64,000 nucleotides of DNA from Dehalobacter sp. CP (GCA_009910795.1 VMEE01000016.1:62001-126000); one strand, 5' to 3'; shown: positions 1-8,684, counted from the first letter of the stretch. The notes: a model not told the origin generated them from the sequence alone. Numbers and translations: made by a program.

Positions 1-187
1 CTTAAAACAATTTGAGATTCAATCCCGCAGAACCAGCAATCCCAACATCAGCCATAAATATATCCGTAACAAGGCTGAGGCTGAAACAGGCATCAAAAAG
101 ACACGAACGCCCGAAGCAATCGTGTCTCCTGAAGACTATCGCGTCAAACCGAATGTCCGCTCCCGCATGAAGTCCATCAAACGTTAA
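1..187 (+). CDS. C-terminal end of an unidentified protein (partial)
   Basis: An open frame enters from the left edge (frame starting at base 2) and ends with TAA at 185-187, giving about 61 residues. It is basic and polar, with a Lys/Arg-rich end (RMKSIKR), and has no membrane segment or recognisable motif. Its stop overlaps the end of the convergent diguanylate cyclase gene by 4 bases. The start and most of the protein lie outside the window, so no function is given. The uninterrupted frame and tidy tail-to-tail arrangement suggest a real gene. Confidence 0.55.
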   Translation, partial: LKQFEIQSRRTSNPNISHKYIRNKAEAETGIKKTRTPEAIVSPEDYRVKPNVRSRMKSIKR

Positions 188-1734
188 CCTGAATATTTTT
201 TCTCCCGATACATGCGGAGATCAGCTGTTTTCAAAAGTTCGTCAGGGGTCATTCCATCGTCCGGACATATACTAATCCCAAACGACATTCCAACCCGGCA
301 AATCTTATTGTTTATCATGATGGGTTTGACAAGCTTTTCCTGCATTCTCTGCATAATTCCGTCAAGCTCTGTCTTATTCTGCAATCTGGAAAACAATAGA
401 ACAAATTCGTCGCCGCCCAGACGCGCTATCACATCCTGCCGTCTGACCACCCCGGCCAGGAGCGACGAAACCTTCATCAGCATTTGGTCACCGATGTCGT
501 GGCCAAAGGTATCGTTAATGACCTTAAACCCATCTAAATCGATAAATACCAGCGCAAATTGCTGATCATGCTTATGGTATTTCTCAATGGCCTTCTCCAA
601 TTTATTGTAGAACATCCTGCGGTTCGGAAGATTGGTCAGTTTGTCGTAATTGGCCATCTTTTCCAGTTCTTTGGACATAGCTTTGTATCCTGTAATATCA
701 TGAAGATTGCCAACAACGCCGACAATTCCGTCAAGCTCGGTTTCGGTCACCGAGAATGATGCCATAATACTGATAACTTTGCCTGACGAATCAACCATAT
801 CAAACTCAATATTACGCAAAGACTTGTTTTTAAACAACAAATCTGTTCTTTGCAGGTTATACTTTTGAGCTTTAAAAAAATCGGAGAATCTCCGGCCGAG
901 CATTTCACTGGCATCATATTTCAGCAGGTCAAATGTCGCCTGGTTGCATTTACGGATAATTCCTTTATTATCAAGCAGAACGATCGGATCCATCACTGTC
1001 TCCAAAATAATGTCCGGTGTCACCGCTATATTCACATCCATCAGTTTATACCTTCGGATCATATAGATGCCGCCTAATCCCCAGAAGATCGAGAAAAAAT
1101 GAAATAAAGGCGGAATAAACGGGGTGATCAAAGGGAGGATCAAATCAGTGCCGATCCCGATCAACATCATGACGCCCGCCAGAATCGAAATGCTTTTGGC
1201 TTGTTTAATGAACCTCGGTCTTTGGCTGTTTTTGCCCCACCTTATGGTAAAGAACAGCGCAACGCCTAAGTAAGCAAAAAGCATAAGCCAATACAACCAG
1301 AACCAGACTGAACCAATATTGAGTTCATACGTCCAGCCCAGGCCACTTGTACTCTGGACAAAGACTTTGGCCACCAGTGATTCATTTGTCAACAGTGTTT
1401 TAAACAGTAAAATTGCCGGCAGGCCATACAAGGGGATATACCAGTGGATACCATGAATATTTTTTGTTTTTTCCGATAGAACCAGAAAAAAGTGAGTGGC
1501 CAGCGGACAGAACATCACCCAACCAATCGCAGCGATCCGATGCCAGAATAAAGCACTCTCGGGACTTGGGGCGAGATAAAGGAATGAATAAATGAACGAC
1601 CAGTATGCAAAACAGAAATTCAGAGAGGCTGATAATCTGTTTAAGGTTTCCTTATGATTCAATTTTAAAATATAGAAACCAAATAAGACAAAGGTATACG
1701 CCACAATCATCGATATATAAGACATGGCCAACAT
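184..1734 (-). CDS. membrane diguanylate cyclase (7TM sensor-PAS-GGDEF)
   Basis: Predicted to make cyclic-di-GMP from two GTP at the membrane. The N-terminal ~230 residues contain about seven hydrophobic helices like the His-kinase N-terminal 7TM module. A PAS-like domain (~245-355) follows, then a GGDEF domain (~365-516). The active-site GGDEF motif is intact (around residues 440-444) and is preceded five residues upstream by RRQD, matching the RxxD inhibitory site, so product feedback is likely. No EAL domain follows. ATG at 1734 is preferred over an in-frame GTG at 1755 because AGGTGAG sits just before it and the GTG lies inside a similar purine stretch. The neighbouring motAB suggests a motility link, but the sensed signal is unknown. 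Confidence 0.88.
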   Translation of the reverse strand: MLAMSYISMIVAYTFVLFGFYILKLNHKETLNRLSASLNFCFAYWSFIYSFLYLAPSPESALFWHRIAAIGWVMFCPLATHFFLVLSEKTKNIHGIHWYIPLYGLPAILLFKTLLTNESLVAKVFVQSTSGLGWTYELNIGSVWFWLYWLMLFAYLGVALFFTIRWGKNSQRPRFIKQAKSISILAGVMMLIGIGTDLILPLITPFIPPLFHFFSIFWGLGGIYMIRRYKLMDVNIAVTPDIILETVMDPIVLLDNKGIIRKCNQATFDLLKYDASEMLGRRFSDFFKAQKYNLQRTDLLFKNKSLRNIEFDMVDSSGKVISIMASFSVTETELDGIVGVVGNLHDITGYKAMSKELEKMANYDKLTNLPNRRMFYNKLEKAIEKYHKHDQQFALVFIDLDGFKVINDTFGHDIGDQMLMKVSSLLAGVVRRQDVIARLGGDEFVLLFSRLQNKTELDGIMQRMQEKLVKPIMINNKICRVGMSFGISICPDDGMTPDELLKTADLRMYREKKYSG

Positions 1735-1835
1735 AAATCTCACCTGCGCTCTCACCTGAATGCAATAATTCGACTAATTCCAGGATATTTCAACATTATA
1801 CTGCTGTCAAGTAGATTTCATTTTCCTGAATATAT

Positions 1836-1871
1836 TAAAAATACGATTGCCTGAATGCAATCGTATTTTTT
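1836..1871 (-). terminator. bidirectional intrinsic terminator after motB
   Basis: A perfect 14-bp inverted repeat (AAAAATACGATTGC with its complement) surrounds a 6-base loop. Runs of T on both strands make it usable in both directions. It follows the motB stop and separates motAB from the diguanylate cyclase gene. Confidence 0.85.
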
Positions 1872-1909
1872 CAATAATCATATTTTCTCAGATCAATTCA
1901 ATTTTCTTA

Positions 1910-2638
1910 TTATTCTGCAACGGGATACTTACGAAGAAGGAAGATCTCGACGCGCCTGTTTTCTGCCCGGCCTTCCTCAATCGTATTATCGGAAATAGGG
2001 GAGTACTGCCCGTAGCCCTGGACTGAAAATCTTTCAGGATTCATTCCGCCCTGATCAACCAGGAAATTCATGACGTTGATCGCGCGAATTACGCTTAATT
2101 CCCAGTTGGAACGAAACTTCTCAGTATGGATGGGCCGGTCGTCCGTATGGCCTACGACTTTTATATCGTTGTCCATACCATTTAGCATTTTCCCGATCTG
2201 CAGAAGGAGAGGGGAGAACGCATCGAGGATTTCCGCGTCACCCGACGCAAACAGCATCACATCCTGAATAACGATCTGCAAACCTTCCTTATCCAGATTT
2301 ACTTTGACGTTATTATAATAACCGCTTTCATAGATTTCCTTTTCGAGTTGTTTCTTTATCTCCGCCATCTTATCCTGTTCAAGAGCAGAAGCAGAAACAT
2401 TCTCAGAACTGGATGGTTCAAGTTCTACCACTTGGTCGCTTTCCTTTTCTAAAAAGCTGGCCCCGCCTGCAAAAATTTCTTTGAAAGACTCGCTCAACTG
2501 CTGCAGTTTTACTTTATCAACTTGACTAATGGCAAACATAACGATAAAAAGCGCAAGCAGAAGCGTCAGTAGGTCGGAATAAGGCAGCAGCCAGGATTCA
2601 TCAACATGTTCTTCATGGTGTTGCTTTTTCTTCGACAT
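1910..2638 (-). CDS. motB: flagellar motor stator protein MotB
   Basis: Stator subunit that with MotA forms the ion channel driving flagellar rotation and anchors to peptidoglycan. The 242-residue protein has a short cytoplasmic N-terminus and one membrane helix starting at PYSDLLTLL, where Asp22 matches the essential ion-binding aspartate. A periplasmic linker is followed by an OmpA-like peptidoglycan-binding domain (~125-238) with VVGHTDDRPI. Length and architecture are normal. It starts two bases after the motA stop, so the pair is one operon. Sequence alone does not decide between proton and sodium coupling. Confidence 0.96.
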   Translation of the reverse strand: MSKKKQHHEEHVDESWLLPYSDLLTLLLALFIVMFAISQVDKVKLQQLSESFKEIFAGGASFLEKESDQVVELEPSSSENVSASALEQDKMAEIKKQLEKEIYESGYYNNVKVNLDKEGLQIVIQDVMLFASGDAEILDAFSPLLLQIGKMLNGMDNDIKVVGHTDDRPIHTEKFRSNWELSVIRAINVMNFLVDQGGMNPERFSVQGYGQYSPISDNTIEEGRAENRRVEIFLLRKYPVAE

Positions 2639-2640
2639 CC

Positions 2641-3441
2641 TTATTCACCGCTGCCTTGTTTATTTTTTTCCTTTTCCTCTAGGATTTTTCTTTCTTTCGG
2701 ATCGAGCATGCCAGTCAATCTTACTTTAATACTGCTGGGGTTCTCTCCGGCCTGAAGAGCCAGAACTCCTTCAACAATAATGCGCATATTCTTAGTTTCG
2801 GCAGCTGATTTTCTTTTTAAGCGGGAAGCGATCGGGTGACAGACAACATAGCCGAGAAAAATTCCGAACAATGTCGCGACGAATGCGGCGGCGATCATAT
2901 GGCCAAGTTTTTCCGTATCATTTAAATTGCCGAGCGCTCCGATTAGGCCCACGACTGCACCTAATACTCCCAGCGTCGGAGCATAGCTGCCTGCCGCCGA
3001 AAATATCGAGGCATTGGCACGGTGACGATCCTCCATATTATCAATTTCCATTTCCATGATCTCTTGAATATAATCATGCTCCAATCCGTCAACTACCAGG
3101 CTTAGCCCTTTTTGCAAGTAACGGTCTTCAATTTCCATAATCGTCTGTTCAAGGGACAATAAGCCGTCTTTACGGGCTGTCATCGCCATTTCAGTGATAA
3201 GTTCAATCAACGACACAGCATCATATGGTTGTTTTTCTCGAAAAAGGGCAGCTAATACTTTGGGAATGTTCAAGAATTCTTTTCTTGGAAATGAGTTCAT
3301 CACGGCTGCAGTTGTCCCGATCAGAATAATAATGGCCGCAGCTGGATTCAATAGCACAGCTACATTGGCTCCTTTGACAATCATGCCTACGACTACGGCA
3401 AGAGCACCTACAATGATTCCAATAATTAAAAAAATGTCCAT
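2641..3441 (-). CDS. motA: flagellar motor stator protein MotA
   Basis: Stator partner of MotB that carries the cytoplasmic loop contacting the rotor. The 266-residue protein has four membrane helices. Helix 3 carries the conserved proline segment APTLGVLGAVVGLIGAL, and helix 4 follows at LFGIFLGYVVCHP. The ATG at 3441 is chosen because AAGGGTG lies five bases upstream, whereas the longer frame begins at a TTG (3459) without a ribosome site. First gene of motAB. A weak sigma-D-like promoter lies upstream at 3494-3520. Confidence 0.96.
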   Translation of the reverse strand: MDIFLIIGIIVGALAVVVGMIVKGANVAVLLNPAAAIIILIGTTAAVMNSFPRKEFLNIPKVLAALFREKQPYDAVSLIELITEMAMTARKDGLLSLEQTIMEIEDRYLQKGLSLVVDGLEHDYIQEIMEMEIDNMEDRHRANASIFSAAGSYAPTLGVLGAVVGLIGALGNLNDTEKLGHMIAAAFVATLFGIFLGYVVCHPIASRLKRKSAAETKNMRIIVEGVLALQAGENPSSIKVRLTGMLDPKERKILEEKEKNKQGSGE

Positions 3442-3493
3442 TCTTACACCCTTTATCAAATTTTTATCTACAAATAATCTGCGAAGGATAAAA

Positions 3494-3520
3494 ATATTGT
3501 AACATTATGCGGATTTTTTA
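3494..3520 (-). promoter_or_regulatory. possible sigma-D (motility) promoter of motAB
   Basis: On the minus strand TAAA is followed after exactly 15 bases by TACAATAT. The sigma-D consensus is TAAA-N15-GCCGATAT, so the -10 matches 5 of 8 positions. The site lies 53 bases upstream of the motA start. The -10 can also be read as sigma-A (TACAAT). Confidence 0.3.
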
Positions 3521-3757
3521 ACCAGATAATTAATTAAAATTTTTAATAAACCCGTTATCAGATCAACACAACAAAATGCGTCTAATTAAAAAATATCCTT
3601 AAAAATATGATAGCAAAACTATTCTTCTATTAAAAAGAATATATTATGGAGAGAATATATATAAGAATATATGAACGGTGAATGAAGAAATTTATTGTAT
3701 TTCGCGAAAGGGGATTGAGGTATCCAGGAAATAAATATATGGGAAGGGGTGGGCATC
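3521..3757. other. AT-rich divergent intergenic region
   Basis: Separates motA (minus) from the secreted-protein gene (plus). It is very AT-rich and contains three spaced copies of AGAATATAT near 3635-3680 and a small palindrome TTTCGCGAAA near 3701-3710. No coding frame, RNA gene or clear consensus promoter was seen. Confidence 0.4.
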
Positions 3758-4240
3758 ATGTTTATGAGAGGAGGTTTTATTTGCCGTTTATCCGTTATCA
3801 TCCCTCTCGTTATCCTTGTATCCGTTTGTGTTCATTCCGTTCAACAAGCAGAAGGTAAGTCTGCTGCCGTTCAGGAGATTCCCGCGAGTCAGGGCATCCT
3901 GCCAGAAGACCCGCAGGGCACGATCCGGAATCTTTGTGAGGAAAACGATTTATCGTATGCGTTGGTTTTAGCAGTTTATCAGGCAGAAGGAATTGATAAT
4001 ATCCCAATTGACACCACCGCAAAGTCAGATATTGAAAAGTTGGCATACTACAGGAATTACTGGGCTGCTCAGGGGTATGCCGATGAGTTCGTCTTTGATC
4101 TGATGCTGCTGTCTAATCACTACGGCCTTGAAGGCTGTCAAAAGCAGATGGAAGACGGCGGCTCAGCTGATCCAGATAGTTATGTCCAGCGCGTCGCAGA
4201 TTTCAAATATAATCTTGAGCAAAACCAAGGTGTGCAATAA
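3758..4240 (+). CDS. secreted hypothetical protein, weakly lysozyme-like
   Basis: About 160 residues with an N-terminal hydrophobic helix (signal peptide or anchor, ~residues 9-26) followed by a soluble acidic domain. The segment LSYALVLAVYQAEG resembles the first helix and catalytic Glu region of lytic-transglycosylase folds. The remainder is too short and divergent to claim an enzyme. ATG 3758 is preferred over the in-frame GTG at 3749 because AAGGGG precedes it; ATG 3764 is also possible. The gene stands alone with its own terminator. Function unknown. Confidence 0.65.
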   Translation: MFMRGGFICRLSVIIPLVILVSVCVHSVQQAEGKSAAVQEIPASQGILPEDPQGTIRNLCEENDLSYALVLAVYQAEGIDNIPIDTTAKSDIEKLAYYRNYWAAQGYADEFVFDLMLLSNHYGLEGCQKQMEDGGSADPDSYVQRVADFKYNLEQNQGVQ

Positions 4241-4277
4241 TAAATAGCATAATAATAAATAGCATAATATCGAGATT

Positions 4278-4308
4278 AACGCCACGTAATAAATACGAGG
4301 CGTTTTTT
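4278..4308 (+). terminator. intrinsic terminator
   Basis: Stem AACGCC...GGCGTT followed by six T, shortly after the stop of the secreted hypothetical gene. A tandem 12-15 base repeat (AATAAATAGCAT, two copies) lies between stop and stem. Confidence 0.7.
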
Positions 4309-4469
4309 ATATCCTCATTTCATGTAGGACTATTATGTAATTTCAACAAACAATTTAGCAGGAAATACCAAAGGTACATAGAATTATATTATATTTAGAT
4401 GGCTATATTTTCTACATTATCCACAGAAAGGTAATTGATCTTATCATTTTCTAAAACAAAGACTGGAGG

Positions 4470-4934
4470 ATGGGTGAACAATTGTTTGATCTCGAGGGTG
4501 TTGCACATCATTTGACAAATCGTATGGTAAAAGGTGAAGAAATGGACGCCGTCCATAAAGTGAAAATAGAATATAGTTTAGCCTTGCTTCTTGGGGTAAT
4601 GATTGAATTAGTTCTAACCGTAGGGGTATCTGCAATATTCGGTACCATTGTGTATACGTTCGTGATAATGTTTTCTGCTTTGGCTTTACGGGTGTTTACC
4701 GGCGGTTCTCATTGTTCCAGCTACCGGCGCTGTCTGTTTTTTTCCATGGTTTTCTTTACCGGGTTGTCATTAGCTGCCAGATGGATCGCATCTCAAATTA
4801 ACGTATATCCGTTGATCGAAGTGATCCTTATCCCTGCAAACCTCGGAATTCTTTTTCAGGCGTTTATGCAGACAGCTATCGGCAAGAATTTTGTATTAGC
4901 AAGTGACAAGCTGATGCAAAAGATTGGGATCTAA
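4470..4934 (+). CDS. AgrB-like autoinducer-processing membrane peptidase (orphan)
   Basis: AgrB-family proteins are membrane cysteine endopeptidases that cleave and cyclise AgrD-type peptides. The 154-residue protein has about four membrane helices and the family core GGSHCSSYRRC. His81 and Cys88 are seven residues apart, as are catalytic His77/Cys84 of S. aureus AgrB. No AgrD-like reading frame was found in the 230 bases upstream or 95 bases downstream, and no agrC/agrA is adjacent. GGAGG abuts the ATG at 4470, so an in-frame TTG at 4482 may be the true start. Its peptide substrate, if any, must lie elsewhere. Confidence 0.8.
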   Translation: MGEQLFDLEGVAHHLTNRMVKGEEMDAVHKVKIEYSLALLLGVMIELVLTVGVSAIFGTIVYTFVIMFSALALRVFTGGSHCSSYRRCLFFSMVFFTGLSLAARWIASQINVYPLIEVILIPANLGILFQAFMQTAIGKNFVLASDKLMQKIGI

Positions 4935-4971
4935 TTAAACTATCAAGAGTTTCCATTATCGATGATTATGC

Positions 4972-5012
4972 AAAAAAGACATGCACGGATTATGCCGTAC
5001 ATGTCTTTTTTA
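4972..5012. terminator. bidirectional terminator between agrB-like gene and cobT
   Basis: Stem AAAAGACATGCACGG / CCGTACATGTCTTTT with one mismatch and a 6-base loop, flanked by A and T runs. It can end transcription of both convergent genes. Confidence 0.85.
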
Positions 5013-5028
5013 TCTTTCTTTGCAGATT

Positions 5029-6147
5029 TTAGAAGTCTCCGGTGGTAACTGCAGCTTGTTCAAATGTAGCCATTTCATCAGCGACTTTAAGGGCTGCCTC
5101 CACCATCGGGAACATTAGGGCGGCACCTGTGCCTTCTCCAAGTCTCATATGGAAGTCAAGTCTGGGTTTAAGCCCAAGCTGATGAAGCGCTAGATGCTGT
5201 CCAAGCTCTTCTGAACTATGAGAAGCAATCATATAGGAAGTGGACAGGGGTGCTAGTTTTGCTGCGGTTATTGCTGCAGCAGATGAAATGATGCCGTCGA
5301 GGATAATCGGTACATGTTGATAGGAAGCTTCGAGGATTGCTCCAACGAGCGCAGCAATTTCGAGTCCGCCGATTTTAGCCAGGGTGTCAATTGGCGCGGC
5401 AGGGTCACACTGATTAATTTCGATTGCGCATTTAATCACGTTTTGCTTATTAATCAGGGCATCATCTTTTAAGCCTGTTCCGCGGCCGGTAACATCCTCA
5501 ACAGAGTGACCGGTAAACACAGAGATCAAGGCGGCGCTCGGTGTTGTATTGCCAATACCGACTTCACCTGTTGCTAACAGATTAACACCAGAGTCAATCG
5601 CATTGGCGGCAATTCTTGCACCTGTCAGTATTGCAAGCATGGCCTCTTGACGACTCATTGCCGGTCCTTTCGCCATATTGTCTGTTCCATTTTTAACCCG
5701 GTAGGCCATAAGCTCAGGAGCATCCAACGGGGTGGCAATGCCGATGTCCGTACTGATAACATCTGCTCCGGCATTCCGGGCGAGGACATTGATACCTGCA
5801 CCGCCATTCAGGTAACTATAGAACATTTGTTTCGTGATTTCCTGAGGTGCAGCACTGACGCCTTCGACGACAACACCATGATCTCCGGCCATAAGCAGGA
5901 CTGCTTTTTTATTGATTTTTGGATGCGTGGTGCCAAATATGCCTGCGAGCTGTTGTGCAATATCCTCTAAGACACCTAAGCTTCCGAGGGGCTTGATTTT
6001 CGCGTCTACACGGCTTTTCATGCCTGCCAAGGCTTCCTGATTGAGCGCTTTGATTCCACCCATCAGTTCTTGCAAGGCAATTTCAAGTTCCTGCTCAGTC
6101 GCATTTTTCAGATTTTCCAAACCATGAAATTTTGTAAGGCTGCTCAT
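5029..6147 (-). CDS. cobT: nicotinate-nucleotide-dimethylbenzimidazole phosphoribosyltransferase CobT
   Basis: Activates the lower-ligand base for cobalamin by making alpha-ribazole phosphate from nicotinate mononucleotide and dimethylbenzimidazole or analogues. The 372-residue protein is full length. It has the N-terminal SRVDAKIKPLGSLG region and the C-terminal LGEGTGAAL motif, whose Glu (~338) matches the catalytic base. The start has GGAGG 7 bases upstream. No other cob gene is adjacent, which fits corrinoid salvage or remodelling. Expression is predicted to be shut off by cobalamin through the upstream riboswitch and terminator. Confidence 0.95.
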   Translation of the reverse strand: MSSLTKFHGLENLKNATEQELEIALQELMGGIKALNQEALAGMKSRVDAKIKPLGSLGVLEDIAQQLAGIFGTTHPKINKKAVLLMAGDHGVVVEGVSAAPQEITKQMFYSYLNGGAGINVLARNAGADVISTDIGIATPLDAPELMAYRVKNGTDNMAKGPAMSRQEAMLAILTGARIAANAIDSGVNLLATGEVGIGNTTPSAALISVFTGHSVEDVTGRGTGLKDDALINKQNVIKCAIEINQCDPAAPIDTLAKIGGLEIAALVGAILEASYQHVPIILDGIISSAAAITAAKLAPLSTSYMIASHSSEELGQHLALHQLGLKPRLDFHMRLGEGTGAALMFPMVEAALKVADEMATFEQAAVTTGDF

Positions 6148-6171
6148 TTAAAAACCTCCAATTAAATATTA

Positions 6172-6213
6172 AAAAATAAATAAAACCCCACCACAAATAT
6201 GCTTGTGGTCGGG
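6172..6213 (-). terminator. riboswitch expression-platform terminator before cobT
   Basis: On the minus strand CCCGACCACAA pairs with TTGTGGTGGGG (11 pairs, one mismatch) and is followed by TTTTATTTATTTT. It lies between the cobalamin aptamer and the cobT ribosome site, as expected for transcription attenuation. Confidence 0.85.
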
Positions 6214-6214
6214 A

Positions 6215-6412
6215 TTTTGCCGTCATCACCGCCGCTTTCCATTACCCAGGAAAGACTTTTACCTCTTAGGCAGGCCTCCTGACTCAGACTCGAACGTCCT
6301 GAACGCACCTTCCCAGCATACGCCAGTGGATCAGCGAGGACTCGTCTACACAGTGGTGGGTCCGTATCGGATTATTACCGATTTTCCTATTCTCCCCTTA
6401 GTGGGGCACCTA
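6215..6412 (-). ncRNA. cobalamin riboswitch
   Basis: Minus-strand leader of cobT with the ordered family landmarks: GGTGCC near the 5' end (rc of 6403-6410), GAATAGG, CCACTGTG, CCACTGG, GGGAAGGTGCG, and the B12 box AGTCAGGAGGCCTGCC (rc of 6269-6284). About 200 nt is the usual size. It is followed directly by an intrinsic terminator, so bound adenosyl- or methylcobalamin should end transcription before cobT. This is a recognition from conserved boxes; the fold was not computed. Confidence 0.95.
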
Positions 6413-6414
6413 AG

Positions 6415-6443
6415 ATTATATAAATATATTCAACTTCTATTAA
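6415..6443 (-). promoter_or_regulatory. candidate promoter for the riboswitch-cobT transcript
   Basis: TATAAT (rc of 6415-6420) with a 17-base spacer from TTAATA (rc of 6438-6443). The -10 is perfect and the -35 weak. It ends just before the first riboswitch box, giving a plausible transcription start. Confidence 0.55.
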
Positions 6444-6589
6444 GATAACGAAAATCATAAATAAAGTCAAGTCAAATTAATTTTTAAATAATCACTCAAT
6501 CTGGCAATTGCTGTTAAATAATGGTTATTTGCAATGATCTATGGTATAATATGATTTGCTAAATCATCCAAAGAGATATTGGAGAAGAA

Positions 6590-7543
6590 ATGTTTAAATA
6601 TGACTTAACACCAAAAGTTTTCCGTATCTGTGACATGATTATCGGTGGCCAACCTGGAGATAATCCGCCTCTGCTTATATCCTCAATGTTTCATAACGGA
6701 GACCGTATTTTGGAAAGCCGCCGTGACAGGAAATTTGATCGTGAAAAAGCCCGCTCATACATTCTCAGGCAGGAAGAGCTGTCCGATCAGACAGGGATAC
6801 CTGCCATAGTAGCTTTGACAGCGGTTTCCGCAGATGAGATGAAGGAATATATTGATTTTTACCTTACAATCAGCAACCACCCTTTTGCTATTGACATTTG
6901 GGGAGAAAAAGCGCGTCTTGATGCGGCAGAATATGCTGCCGGTCTTGGTATTCAGGACAAAATTTTATATAACAGCATTACACCCTGGGATAAAGACATG
7001 ATCGGCCAGGCAGCGGCATTAAAAGAGCTGGGAATTAAACACGTGGTCCTGCAGGTCTTCGATGAAACGAACCAGACTCCTTCCGGCAGGGTACATACAT
7101 GCCGTGAAATGCTGACAGCCATTGGAGCGAAAGATTTTGCCTCGGTCTTGATCGATACGACAGTCATGAATCTTCCGTCTATTTCTTTTTCAGCCTTGGC
7201 AGGTAAACAAATCAAAGCGGAAACCGGCTGGCCGGTTGGATCAGCTCCTGCTAATGGGACGTATATGTGGAAAGAAAGCCGGGAAATGTGGGGTGGGGAA
7301 GGCTTTTCCGCCATGAATGCTGCAGTACATGCAGTATCGGCCGTCCTGTGGAGCGATTTCTTATTCTATGGTCCGATCAAAGCGGCGCCAAGCGTACTGC
7401 CTGCTGTAGCGGCAGCTTCAATGATAGTTTCAACTTTGGCTTATGACGAAAGCCAGGAGCTGCCGGCTAATCCAAAGCATCCGCTGTATAGATTTTATGG
7501 TGATTTTGCTCAGAAACTGATAGAATTTGATAAGACCAAATAA
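6590..7543 (+). CDS. MtrH-family methyl-cobalamin:tetrahydrofolate methyltransferase
   Basis: Resembles subunit H of tetrahydromethanopterin S-methyltransferase; in acetogens and Desulfitobacterium the family (MtgA type) moves methyl groups between corrinoid protein and tetrahydrofolate. The 317-residue TIM-barrel-like protein opens with the family hallmark GGQPGDNPPLLISSMFHNGD. It continues with AIDIWGEKAR and the ETGWPVGSAPANGTYMWK segment. GGAGAAG precedes the ATG. No corrinoid protein or substrate-specific methyltransferase is adjacent, so the methyl donor is unknown. It is divergent from the cobalamin-regulated cobT, a sensible B12-related neighbour. Confidence 0.85.
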   Translation: MFKYDLTPKVFRICDMIIGGQPGDNPPLLISSMFHNGDRILESRRDRKFDREKARSYILRQEELSDQTGIPAIVALTAVSADEMKEYIDFYLTISNHPFAIDIWGEKARLDAAEYAAGLGIQDKILYNSITPWDKDMIGQAAALKELGIKHVVLQVFDETNQTPSGRVHTCREMLTAIGAKDFASVLIDTTVMNLPSISFSALAGKQIKAETGWPVGSAPANGTYMWKESREMWGGEGFSAMNAAVHAVSAVLWSDFLFYGPIKAAPSVLPAVAAASMIVSTLAYDESQELPANPKHPLYRFYGDFAQKLIEFDKTK

Positions 7544-7582
7544 AATACAATATTGTACATTTTGTAAGTGAATGTATTAAAC

Positions 7583-7645
7583 AAACAGCTCCTTTCTGAA
7601 GTGGATCCTGTGTTAAGGATACTGCCTGGAAGGAGCTGTTTATAT
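7583..7645 (+). terminator. long-stem terminator after mtrH-like gene
   Basis: AAACAGCTCCTT pairs perfectly with AAGGAGCTGTTT (12 bp), with a short inner hairpin (ATCCT/AGGAT) in the loop and a T-rich tail. It lies 40 bases after the stop. Confidence 0.7.
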
Positions 7646-7754
7646 ATTTGTATATTAGAAATTATTTAAAATATTCCACAAGGAGTAATTTTTGACTATA
7701 TCTTACCATATATTGGTACTGATGTTGTAATCGGACAAAAGTGAGGACAATAAT

Positions 7755-8684
7755 TTGATTGCAAAATGCGGAATCTTAATAGGGATAGCTTGTGGTACTG
7801 TTTTAGGAACCATTTTAGGAGCAGTGATCATAACATGCTTTGGCACATTTGAAACGTTTTTGTCTAAAACACTTTATCAGGTAAAACGGTTAAATGCCAG
7901 ACAAATATGGGGGATATTCATCGCACTGATCGCAATATTTATTGGCTTTTATTTCTGTGAGGAGTTATTTCTAAGTAATCCTGTAGGGATAAATACAAAT
8001 CATTTAGGTGTCTTTGCCCAAATTCTTCAAGCACCCGTATTTCAAGGGATAAGAATCGTCTTATATATTTTATTATGGTTATTAATGATTAAACTGCCGT
8101 TTCTAAGTTTTAAAACGATTGGCATTAAAACACCTTACGGAGAGCTTAGCATGGAGGCTATATTGTCTGAGTCTGCCGTTATTAAAAATGCCATGCTGAA
8201 TGAAGTCAGTGTTGCCTTGATGGGGATATTAAGAATCTTAAATAACGCATCGATAATGGAAATGATTGAAGATATCAAAAACATTGGAAAAGAAATTACG
8301 GATCCATATTTTATTAAAAGTATAACAAAGGTAATCAATATCCAATTTAAACTATATACTATTAGAAAGACACACTGCGATTATCTGATTGTATCTGAAG
8401 AGATTGCCTCATATCATAAAGTACCGATTGTGAATAGAGCCACATTAAAGGAGCTGGCTCAGGAATCGATTATTAATAAGGACTTTAGGATCAGCGACGA
8501 CGCATCAATCATGGCTGTTCCCTTATTCTTTAGAAGTGAGATATGCGCCATCATCTACGTTCAAAGCGAAAAGTATCTGTTTCAGCAGGTCGATGCTATG
8601 ATCATCGATAGTATCTGGAACAACATCTGTCATAACAACGAAGCCTATACGGAATTGGTAATTAATCGTGAACGAGATATTTAA
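7755..8684 (+). CDS. membrane protein with C-terminal GAF-like domain
   Basis: 309 residues with about three hydrophobic segments in the first 125 (one at the extreme N-terminus, one near 48-68, one near 98-115) and then a soluble domain. The end carries SIMAVPLFFRSEICAIIYVQ followed by an acidic F..QVDAMIIDSI helix, typical of the last strands and helix of GAF domains. This suggests small-molecule or redox sensing at the membrane. No output domain follows, so the signal may pass to another protein. The start is a TTG with GAGGAC upstream. GAF assignment is by pattern only. Confidence 0.65.
   Translation: MIAKCGILIGIACGTVLGTILGAVIITCFGTFETFLSKTLYQVKRLNARQIWGIFIALIAIFIGFYFCEELFLSNPVGINTNHLGVFAQILQAPVFQGIRIVLYILLWLLMIKLPFLSFKTIGIKTPYGELSMEAILSESAVIKNAMLNEVSVALMGILRILNNASIMEMIEDIKNIGKEITDPYFIKSITKVINIQFKLYTIRKTHCDYLIVSEEIASYHKVPIVNRATLKELAQESIINKDFRISDDASIMAVPLFFRSEICAIIYVQSEKYLFQQVDAMIIDSIWNNICHNNEAYTELVINRERDI

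Noticed and set aside
3749..4240. Calling the secreted 160-residue protein a lytic transglycosylase
   Set aside because: Only one helix-like segment resembles the family; the rest of the catalytic fold is not recognisable.
4390..4435. An 11-codon frame before the AgrB-like gene as a possible AgrD
   Set aside because: It lacks a ribosome site, cysteine, amphipathic leader and charged tail.
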